Below are positions 33,048-40,726 of a DNA stretch of 40,726 nt, piece by piece. Both the position numbers and the translations under genes were made by a program. The DNA lies in the NCBI GenBank assembly GCA_038329895.1, contig JBBQNM010000011.1, positions 1-40,726 on the forward strand, in the 5' to 3' direction. The notes beneath the pieces were generated by a model. It searched no databases, was not told the origin of the DNA, and saw only the letters and a list, made by a program, of their open reading frames with translations. Origin of the DNA: Mayfieldus sp038329895 (GTDB lineage Bacteria > Actinomycetota > Thermoleophilia > Solirubrobacterales > 70-9). Each line of letters begins with the position of its first letter. The first letter of the stretch is position 1.

Positions 33048-33808
33048 ACGGTCTTGACCGGAGAGCCGCCGCTGCGGTTTGCGGCAACGATCTCTGCCTG
33101 CCGCTCGGGCGCCGGCGGGATGTCGCTGATGAGCGCCGCAACGAAGGCATCCTCGGACTCGAAGGCGAGGGCGCTGTTGTGGCGGCGCTCGAAGCCGATC
33201 GTCGAAGCGGGGTTGCCGGACAGACCCCGTCCGCAGACCGAACCGGAGTAGTGCGCGGGGTAGAGGAGCAAATGATCCGGCAGCGCCAGCAGGCGCTCGG
33301 TGAGGGAGCGATAGAGGGCTCGCGCCATCTCTTCGACGCCGTGCTCATCGCCCGCGTGCAGGTCGGGCCGTCCCGCATCACCGACGAGCAGGGCGTCGCC
33401 AGTCAGGACCATCCAGGGAGCATCACCGCGACGGTGATCGGTGACCAGATAGGCGTGATGGGCAGCGGCATGCCCTGGCGTCGCGATTGCCTGGATCACC
33501 GTGTTTCCCAACTCGACCAGCTCGCCGTCGGCCAGGGGATGGTGGTCGAACTCGACGCCCGCTCCCTCGGGCAATTGGGCGACGGCGCCGGTGCGCTTGA
33601 CGAGTTCCGGCAGGCCAGAGACGTGGTCGGCTTGGACGTGGGTCTCTAGCACCGCGGCGATCCGCGAGCCTTGGGCTTCTGCGGCGGAGATGTAGTCCTC
33701 CACGAGATCGGCGTGAGCGTCAACCACTGCGAATTGACCGCTGCTCTTGCAGCCCAACAGGTAGGAGGCGCAGGCGGTCTCGTCATTCAGAAACTGGCGG
33801 AAGAACAT
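33044..33808 (-). CDS. Persulfide dioxygenase-like metallo-beta-lactamase fold protein
   Basis: This 254-residue protein resembles ETHE1-type persulfide dioxygenases: the iron ligands His57 (THVQADH), His113 (TPGHAAAH) and Asp138 (LTGDALLVGDAGRPD) are present, as is YPAHYSGSVCGRGLSGNP. The second His of the usual HxHxDH motif is Gln59. In ETHE1-type enzymes that position is not an iron ligand, so activity is plausible, but not proven. By family the reaction is oxidation of glutathione persulfide to sulfite. The ATG at 33808 lacks a ribosome site and sits 6 bases from a promoter -10 box, pointing to a leaderless mRNA. It is coupled to the MFS gene. Confidence 0.82.
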   Translation of the reverse strand: MFFRQFLNDETACASYLLGCKSSGQFAVVDAHADLVEDYISAAEAQGSRIAAVLETHVQADHVSGLPELVKRTGAVAQLPEGAGVEFDHHPLADGELVELGNTVIQAIATPGHAAAHHAYLVTDHRRGDAPWMVLTGDALLVGDAGRPDLHAGDEHGVEEMARALYRSLTERLLALPDHLLLYPAHYSGSVCGRGLSGNPASTIGFERRHNSALAFESEDAFVAALISDIPPAPERQAEIVAANRSGGSPVKTV

Positions 33809-33814
33809 GGCAGC

Positions 33815-33843
33815 ACGGTACGGCAGCGCTGGCGGTTCTCCAA
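33815..33843 (-). promoter_or_regulatory. Probable promoter giving a leaderless persulfide-dioxygenase mRNA
   Basis: On the minus strand, TTGGAG (33843-33838), 17 bases and TACCGT (33820-33815) lie just 6 bases before the ATG at 33808, so transcription should begin at the start codon. The remainder of the gap up to 34029 shows no other feature. Confidence 0.6.
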
Positions 33844-34029
33844 GAGCGATTTGGCGATAGGACGAATTCCTCTACGGAATGAAGCGAGATCGCGTCAGCA
33901 GCTTCAGCTTGACGAGCTGGCTCGATCTACGGCCACGCCCGCCGGGCGCGCGCCCTGTCCTCTGGCGAACTGAAGTCCGGCCGCCCGGTGACTAGGGCAC
34001 CGCGGCGGCGGGGGTCTACGAGCCGCAGA

Positions 34030-34410
34030 TCAAACGGGCGGCTCTGCTTCGGTGCTGGGGAACGGATCCAGCAGGAAGAACTCGACCGCATAGTCTGGCT
34101 CTATGTGGTTGTCGCTGAAAAACGCATGCACTGTGCGGCCGCTCAGTTCCTCGACGAGACTAACTAGATCGTCGCGCATCACCTGCTGATAGTTGCGCCG
34201 GGTATGAAGCACGTGCTCTTGCTCGCCCATCCCGACCAGGCTGTGTTCCCCCTTTGTAAGTGTGTCCGCGAGGACGATCGCGACCGTGTCCTTGCTGATA
34301 ACTGTGCGGGCCTTGGTCGGCCCGCGGCCCGTGTATTCGCGAAGAATCTGAACCGCGCGGCGCGAGATAACGACGCGCGGGCGGCCAGATCGACGCCCTC
34401 GAGTGGGCAT
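34030..34410 (-). CDS. DUF2294 / MpsC-like protein
   Basis: This 126-residue protein matches the DUF2294 pattern: REYTGRGPTKARTVI near the N-terminus, LADTLTKGEHSLVGMGE, MRDDLVSLVEELSGRTVHAFFSDNHIEPDYAVEFFLL. The family includes MpsC of a sodium-translocating system in staphylococci, but in actinobacteria the role is unknown. The ATG at 34410 gives the family-like length but lacks a ribosome site at normal spacing. A strong GGAGG plus ATG at 34469 lies upstream in a different reading frame, so the 5' end could contain a small error or a short leader frame. Confidence 0.82.
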   Translation of the reverse strand: MPTRGRRSGRPRVVISRRAVQILREYTGRGPTKARTVISKDTVAIVLADTLTKGEHSLVGMGEQEHVLHTRRNYQQVMRDDLVSLVEELSGRTVHAFFSDNHIEPDYAVEFFLLDPFPSTEAEPPV

Positions 34411-34516
34411 GGCGGAACCGCGCAGCCACCCTCCGCGGGTCGCGTATCAGCCTTTGGGTGCGACCCATGCCAGCCTCCTTCACTGACGCTGAGTTGGTGA
34501 CCGCTCGACCTAAGCG

Positions 34517-34545
34517 AGTATCTCTCCGTGCTTCAAGCTTGTCAA
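34517..34545 (-). promoter_or_regulatory. Near-consensus promoter for the DUF2294 gene
   Basis: On the minus strand TTGACA (34545-34540), a 17-base spacer and GATACT (34522-34517) form an almost ideal housekeeping promoter. The expected transcript starts near 34510 and includes a GGGTCGC/GCGACCC hairpin (34437-34466) upstream of the gene. Confidence 0.75.
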
Positions 34546-34633
34546 CTGCTCGCAAGAGGCCTTGGACCCGCGGGCTACACCGCGTGAGCTGTGGAGAGTT
34601 TCTGGCCGATCTTTTTCCCCTCGGTAGTTCCGG

Positions 34634-36463
<1,830 letters not shown>

Positions 36464-36491
36464 AGGGGCGACGATCGTACGGGGACTCGAA

Positions 36492-37253
36492 TCAGCGACT
36501 GCTGAGCGCCAGCGCGTTGACTGTTTCGGCCGCCGCGCGAAGCTCGTGAGGGCGATCCGTGCCGATCGCGTCGGGAGCGAACTCGAGCACCCGGCTTAGG
36601 AGCTCCGGGTGGTTCACAGTGCCGGCGTTGACGCTCAGTCCGGCGTCCCGAAGCACCCCGACCAACCGCTCGGTGAGCAGGAAGTGCTCGACCGAGATCC
36701 CGTCCACTCCGCTCCGGAGAGCCCAGGAAGCGAGCGCTTCGGGCGCGTAGTCGGCCCAGATCACGAGGCGGGACGGGATCCCGTTTGCGGCGGCGACAGC
36801 GCACGCCTCGCCATGGAAGCTGATCACCTCGACTCGGGCGCGGATCAGCTCCCCCCGAAGCCGCTTGCAGAGCGCCTCGGCGGTGCGGCGGGCAAGCGCC
36901 GGGTCGGCGTGCGCCTTGACCTCGAGCTGGAGGCCGACCGCTTCCGGCACCAGGTCGATCAGCTCCTCGAGCAGGAGCGGGTGCTCCGCGGTCGGCTCTC
37001 CCGCGGAGTCACGGATAAGCGCCGATCGGATCTCTTCAGCGGTCCTCTGGCGCGCCCAGCCATCAAGCGTGGTGCCGAGCGTGAGCAGCGGATCGTGCAG
37101 CAGGACCAGCCGATCGTCGGCGGTCAGGCATACATCGGTCTCGAGGCCCTCGACCGGGCCGGTCAGGGTGTGGCGAAGGGCGGCCGCCGAGGAGTCCGGA
37201 CCGTAGTGGCGGCCGAGCCGGTGTGCATAAAGCGGGGGAAGTGCCGAGGCCAT
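36492..37253 (-). CDS. Glycerophosphodiester phosphodiesterase
   Basis: This 253-residue protein has the GDPD active-site set: AHRLG with His11 and Arg12, GLETDVCLT with metal ligands Glu38 and Asp40, LLHDPLL with the catalytic His53, and a later acidic strand LQLEVKAH. The usual HRG is changed to HRLG by a one-residue insertion-like difference. The fold continues as a TIM barrel to GTDRPHEL. No signal peptide is visible, so it probably works in the cytoplasm, releasing glycerol-3-phosphate from phospholipid headgroup diesters. The ATG has GGAG directly against it, poor for initiation. Confidence 0.9.
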   Translation of the reverse strand: MASALPPLYAHRLGRHYGPDSSAAALRHTLTGPVEGLETDVCLTADDRLVLLHDPLLTLGTTLDGWARQRTAEEIRSALIRDSAGEPTAEHPLLLEELIDLVPEAVGLQLEVKAHADPALARRTAEALCKRLRGELIRARVEVISFHGEACAVAAANGIPSRLVIWADYAPEALASWALRSGVDGISVEHFLLTERLVGVLRDAGLSVNAGTVNHPELLSRVLEFAPDAIGTDRPHELRAAAETVNALALSSR

Positions 37254-37364
37254 CTCCGATCTACCCGAATCGGACCACGAAACCCCACCGGAACTGTTAA
37301 GGGCCTGGAAAACAGATGTTTTGCTCGCGTGAATGAACCGCCGCCCGCCCTCGTGGGACCGCGA

Positions 37365-38207
37365 TCAGTCGAGCGGGCCGGAGCGGAGCGCCCCGAGCAC
37401 ACGCGGATGGCTGTCGATCACCGGCGCGTCGATGAGTTCGAAGCCCTCGAAGCCTGCATGGCGGGCCATCGCGTCCAAGCCTGCGGGGGTGAAGCCCCAG
37501 TACACGAAGTCATCATGCGCATAGACCTCTCCCGGCGCGGGGATGTAAACCGCCGTGGAATCCAAAGCCCGATCCGCCGCCCCGTGGGTCTCGAGCAGTA
37601 CCCGTCCGCCGGCCGCGAGGCGCCGTCGAATGATCTTCAGCAGCCCCAGCGGGTTCTCCACCCGGTGCAGGATCCCGAAGCAGAGGATGAAGTCGAACGT
37701 CTCCCCGAGCTCGTCCAGATCGAATGCGTCGATGCGCTGGTAGTCGACCTCGGAGTCGAGTAGCTCCCGGATCGCGGCGAACCCCTCGCCCCCCTGCAAC
37801 TCGACACCCCAGCGCGAGCTGACCCACTCCCTGTACTGCTCGTTGTCGACTGCGACGACCCGCCCCGCCCCGCGCGCCTCGGCGAGGAACGCGTAGAAGC
37901 CGTCGAAGGTGCCGATGTCGAGCACGCTCATGCCGCCAAAATCCTCGGGCAAGGCGGGGACCCGGTAGCGGTGATCACGGGCGACACCGTGGGTGTAGAG
38001 CTCCCTGGAGCGGTCGAGCGAAAACGTGTGAAACCAGAGCGGCACCCGATCAAGGACGGCTGCGGCCGTCTCCGGATCCGTCTCGATCTGGATCAGATCG
38101 GCCACCTGACGCTCGGCGGCAGTTGGTTCGGGAGGGGCTTCCAGAGGTGTCAGACACTCGTTTGCACCGGTCAGGCTCGTGATGGCGCTGTCCGGTTCCT
38201 GCGGCAC
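37365..38207 (-). CDS. CmoB-like SAM-dependent methyltransferase
   Basis: This 280-residue protein begins with a low-complexity N-terminus, then an alpha-helical segment with the typical WFHTFSLDRSRELYTHG. A SAM motif VLDIGTFDGFYAF, an AVDNEQY strand end and FDFILCFGILHRVENPLGLL follow, closest to the tRNA (mo5U34) methyltransferase/CmoB-like family. Many actinobacterial members are not involved in tRNA modification and their substrates are unknown. The GTG at 38207 follows an AGGGGG site at reasonable spacing. It is separated from the glycerophosphodiesterase gene by 111 bases. Confidence 0.82.
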   Translation of the reverse strand: MPQEPDSAITSLTGANECLTPLEAPPEPTAAERQVADLIQIETDPETAAAVLDRVPLWFHTFSLDRSRELYTHGVARDHRYRVPALPEDFGGMSVLDIGTFDGFYAFLAEARGAGRVVAVDNEQYREWVSSRWGVELQGGEGFAAIRELLDSEVDYQRIDAFDLDELGETFDFILCFGILHRVENPLGLLKIIRRRLAAGGRVLLETHGAADRALDSTAVYIPAPGEVYAHDDFVYWGFTPAGLDAMARHAGFEGFELIDAPVIDSHPRVLGALRSGPLD

Positions 38208-38382
38208 GGAGCCCCCTGGCTGGGACGTGAGCTTGGCGTCTGGCGTGATGTTGCCTCCTATGGTCGGTTGCCTCCGAGACTATCGGGGCCACGCCGACCC
38301 CTTCGCCGGCCGCGTTCGGGACATGTCCCAAGACCGGCGAAATCAGCGCTCCGAAAACCTGCCGATTTGCAGGGAGAAAGGC

Positions 38383-38427
38383 ACCGCTACCGGGCTTCGA
38401 ACCCGGGTTTCCGGACTGAGAATCCGC
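38383..38427 (-). other. tRNA-like 3' half (possible tRNA fragment)
   Basis: On the minus strand the segment reads an anticodon-arm-like stem CGGA/TCCG around TTCTCAG (anticodon CTC, which would be Glu), a 5-base variable part GAAAC, a perfect T arm CCGGG-TTCGAAG-CCCGG, and TAGCGGT as the possible 3' acceptor strand. No D arm and no matching 5' acceptor (ACCGCTA) is found upstream. It looks like the downstream half of a tRNA gene, as left by recombination or an attachment site, or it may be chance. Confidence 0.3.
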
Positions 38428-38472
38428 CTGGGAGGTCGATCTAGTTCGATCTGTGCCTGCATCGCCTACCAG

Positions 38473-39363
38473 TCACTCCATGACCGCGGCCGCTTCTGGT
38501 GTCTTCTCTGGCGCCGACTGGGTCTTGGCCCCCCGCGGAACGACCAGCACCGGGCAGGGGGCGGTTCGCATCACTTCGGCTGAGACACCGCCGAGCAACG
38601 TCCGCCGAAGCGGGCCATACCCGCGGGAGCCGATCACGAGCAGGTCGAGCTCGACGCCGTGCTTGGCCAAGACAGCGGCTGGATCCCCTTCCTCCAGGAC
38701 AGCCTCTACGTCATCGGTATTTCCGAGCTGCGAAGTGGCCTCGTCGAGGACCTTTCTGAAGTGATCACGGAGCACTTCCATGTAAAGCACCCGCAGTAGG
38801 ACCGGGGTCTGGGTCGGGACAGCCGTGATCAGTCTCAGATGACAATCGAGTCTCTGAGCCAGCCGCTTCGCCTCGTCAAGCGCCAGCTTGGCCTCTTCGG
38901 TTCCGTCGTAGGCGACCCCGATCAAACCGATGCCGACATGCTGGCCCTGGGCGAACCCGCGCGGCGCGACCGCGACCGCACAAGGGGCTCCGTGAAGCAA
39001 CCGCTCCCCGACACTCCCGGGAAGGACCCGACCCACGCTGCCCCGCTGGGTGGAGCCGATCACGATCAGATCGATCTGCTCATCCTCGGCAATGTCGTTC
39101 AGCGCCTTGGCCGGCGACACCCAGCTCACTGGGAGGCTGTCGAAGTCGTGGCCTAGCTGCCCTTCGGCCTCGCTGAAACGCTGCTTGAAATATTCGGCCT
39201 CCGCCTCGGCGAACGTGGTCTTCGCCTGGACTGGCAGCGGATCGAATGAAAACACGGCGGCAACGATGAGCTTCGCGCCCTCGAGTTCGGCGAACGCATT
39301 ACCCAAACGCAGGGCATCGCGCGATCCATCGCTGCCATCAAACCCGACCAGAATCTTTTTCAT
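38473..39363 (-). CDS. Two-domain universal stress protein
   Basis: This 296-residue protein contains two UspA domains in tandem (about 1-140 and 150-283). Each carries an ATP-binding glycine motif: GSTQRGSVGRVLPGS in the first, GSRGYGPLRRTLLGG in the second. It starts MKKILVGFDGS at 39363; ATGs at 39369 and 39375 are less likely because GGAG is correctly spaced only for 39363. The C-terminus is a charged tail. Universal stress proteins bind nucleotides in the cytoplasm and aid survival under hypoxia or starvation. It follows the other stress protein and the oxidoreductase in one probable transcript. Confidence 0.9.
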   Translation of the reverse strand: MKKILVGFDGSDGSRDALRLGNAFAELEGAKLIVAAVFSFDPLPVQAKTTFAEAEAEYFKQRFSEAEGQLGHDFDSLPVSWVSPAKALNDIAEDEQIDLIVIGSTQRGSVGRVLPGSVGERLLHGAPCAVAVAPRGFAQGQHVGIGLIGVAYDGTEEAKLALDEAKRLAQRLDCHLRLITAVPTQTPVLLRVLYMEVLRDHFRKVLDEATSQLGNTDDVEAVLEEGDPAAVLAKHGVELDLLVIGSRGYGPLRRTLLGGVSAEVMRTAPCPVLVVPRGAKTQSAPEKTPEAAAVME

Positions 39364-39396
39364 TGGCATCTCCATTGCTTCGGCCGAAAGCGCCGG

Positions 39397-39816
39397 CTAC
39401 GCGGAGGGAACGGCTAGAACCGGCTGCTTGGCGAGGTGAAGCAGGCGCTGCGTGACGCTTCCCAGCAGTAGCCCACTCAACGGAGAATGGCCGCGCGTGC
39501 CAGTCACGATCAGGTCAGCAGAGACGCGATCGGCGATCTCCGCGATGACGTGTGCCGGGCCGCCCACCATCACATCCGCCATCTCGACGCTGGTCTCAAC
39601 CCCTTGCGCTGAGAGCTTCTCCGCCTGCTTTTTTACTTCCGCCTGGATCTGCTCCTCGTCGGGGTGGATGTCACCTCCACCCTTACCGACAATCCGCTCG
39701 TCGACATGGGCGAGCACGATCTTGGCGTCGTCGCGCTTGGCGAGTTCGACCGCAATCGGGATCGCTCGTTTGGATCCTTCCGAACCGTCCAGGGCCAGGA
39801 CGATGGTATGGAACAT
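39397..39816 (-). CDS. Single-domain universal stress protein
   Basis: This 139-residue UspA protein has MFHTIVLALDGSEGS at the N-terminus with the conserved Asp, and the ATP-binding motif GTRGHSPLSGLLLGS with the closing VLAVP. The ribosome site GAGGAGG is well placed before the ATG. It lies 26 bases after the oxidoreductase gene and 33 bases before the two-domain paralogue, so the three probably form one operon. It may act as a dimer that binds ATP. Confidence 0.9.
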   Translation of the reverse strand: MFHTIVLALDGSEGSKRAIPIAVELAKRDDAKIVLAHVDERIVGKGGGDIHPDEEQIQAEVKKQAEKLSAQGVETSVEMADVMVGGPAHVIAEIADRVSADLIVTGTRGHSPLSGLLLGSVTQRLLHLAKQPVLAVPSA

Positions 39817-39842
39817 GACTCCTCCTCTTCCATTCGTTCATT

Positions 39843-40726
39843 TCAGGACAAGGGGCTGAGTGGGTCGAGGGCCATCGGGTTCTTGTGCCACTCCTTGGGC
39901 AGTGACACCTCGACATCGATCGAGTGGGGCGGCGGTTCGAGCTCGCCGGCGGTCTGCTGGCCCAGGAAGGCGGATAGATAGCGGCCGGCCACCTTTCGCG
40001 GGGGCCACCAGAGGTAGTTGGGCGACGCGGTGCCCTCGCCGCGGCCACCCGCCACGTCGTGCTGCATGTGCAGGGATTCGTCCCCGGTCAGCAGCTTGCC
40101 GCGAATGACCGGGCGGAAGGGTTGCGGAACGATCTGTGCGTCGAGGCTCGCGGCGATGTGCTCCCCCGCGGCGTCGGCCTCCTCGGTTCCTATTCCCCCG
40201 TGCTTGATTGGGAAGTTCGTGCCGTCCCCGGCCGCGTAGACGTCCTCGACGCCTCGCACCCTTGCGTGGTCGTCGATCGGGATGAATCCCTCCTCGTCCG
40301 CGGGGACGCCTGCGAGCTTTGGGCCCTCGAGCACCGGCAGCGAGACCATCTGACCGACCTCCATCCGTTCGTCTTCGGGGGAGAGGACGAGCTCGCCACT
40401 TGCCGCCTCCTTCACCCGCGCCGCGGTGCGGATCTTGATACCGCGCGCGGCCAGAAGCGAGGCGACCGCATCGCTTGCTGCGCGGCCGAAGACGATCAAG
40501 GGGCTCTCTTCCGGGGTCACGACGCAGCATTCGACGTTTTGCAAACCAAGCTCACGGACCCGGCGCTGCGCCATCAGAGCCAGTTCGTAAACAGGCAGCG
40601 GCCAGGTTCTGCCCGGCGGAATCACGAAGGCGATCACCCCCGACTCGCTGGACTCGGTCTCACGGAGCAGGGAGTCGATCGGAAGGACCGTTCCATCGGT
40701 TCGCAAGGGGACCGCGTCCGCAAAGG
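39843..40726 (-). CDS. FAD-dependent pyridine nucleotide-disulfide-type oxidoreductase (5' end outside window)
   Basis: The reading frame is open at the right edge of the window, so about 294 residues of the C-terminal part are visible. It has a substrate/NAD-side region, the conserved FAD-binding segment VYAAGDGTNFP followed by GGIGTEEADAAGE, and a C-terminal WW segment (YLWWPPRKVAGRYL). This matches NDH-2/sulfide:quinone oxidoreductase-like flavoproteins. The cysteine pair used by true sulfide:quinone oxidoreductases cannot be judged because the N-terminus is missing. It is the first visible gene of an operon with two universal stress proteins. Confidence 0.8.
   Translation of the reverse strand, partial: FADAVPLRTDGTVLPIDSLLRETESSESGVIAFVIPPGRTWPLPVYELALMAQRRVRELGLQNVECCVVTPEESPLIVFGRAASDAVASLLAARGIKIRTAARVKEAASGELVLSPEDERMEVGQMVSLPVLEGPKLAGVPADEEGFIPIDDHARVRGVEDVYAAGDGTNFPIKHGGIGTEEADAAGEHIAASLDAQIVPQPFRPVIRGKLLTGDESLHMQHDVAGGRGEGTASPNYLWWPPRKVAGRYLSAFLGQQTAGELEPPPHSIDVEVSLPKEWHKNPMALDPLSPLS

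Overview
The window is GC-rich, densely coding DNA with short intergenic gaps; no gene-free stretch exceeds about 300 bases. Six adjacent MCE proteins, a secreted peptidoglycan-hydrolase pair behind a c-di-AMP riboswitch, many GTG/TTG starts and likely leaderless genes suggest a soil actinobacterium. The protein style resembles Thermoleophilia/Solirubrobacterales, but no marker gene proves this.

Region 1 (1-4.9 kb): the 3' part of a coiled-coil NlpC/P60 hydrolase, a c-di-AMP (ydaO-type) riboswitch, a secreted M23 peptidase, then on the minus strand an OmpR-type regulator/histidine kinase pair and a small secreted PepSY protein with its terminator. Region 2 (4.8-8.6 kb): a minus-strand sulfate ABC importer (sbp-cysT-cysW-cysA) with a 15-bp perfect hairpin after sbp, a strong terminator after cysA, and a frameshift inside cysA. 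Region 3 (8.7-12.9 kb): a large secreted lipase-like protein, a haloalkane dehalogenase-like hydrolase and a convergent metallophosphoesterase.

Region 4 (12.9-26.6 kb) is the most system-like part. Two tandem palindromes and a good promoter precede six translationally coupled mce genes with no permease or ATPase beside them. Next come a frameshifted PucR-type regulator, a secreted alpha/beta hydrolase, a Baeyer-Villiger-type monooxygenase and a 42-residue membrane peptide. The hydrolase and the monooxygenase each have a TTGTGC-N4-GCACAA palindrome upstream. I infer a candidate module for uptake and oxidation of a hydrophobic, possibly ketonic, substrate.

Region 5 (26.6-34.5 kb): a degenerate alpha/beta hydrolase, a METTL7-like methyltransferase, a class III nucleotide cyclase fused to a YHS metal-binding domain, a LysR regulator with a SnoaL-like partner, DUF4395 plus an ArsM-like methyltransferase, an MFS transporter coupled to a persulfide-dioxygenase-like protein, and a DUF2294/MpsC-like protein. 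Sulfur or thiol chemistry recurs here. Region 6 (34.6-40.7 kb): TypA/BipA GTPase, a glycerophosphodiester phosphodiesterase, a CmoB-like methyltransferase, a tRNA-like 3' half, two universal stress proteins and a truncated FAD-dependent oxidoreductase.

Two genes (cysA and the PucR-type regulator) carry frameshifts in otherwise well-preserved sequence. They may be real recent lesions or uncorrected sequencing errors; the sequence alone cannot decide.
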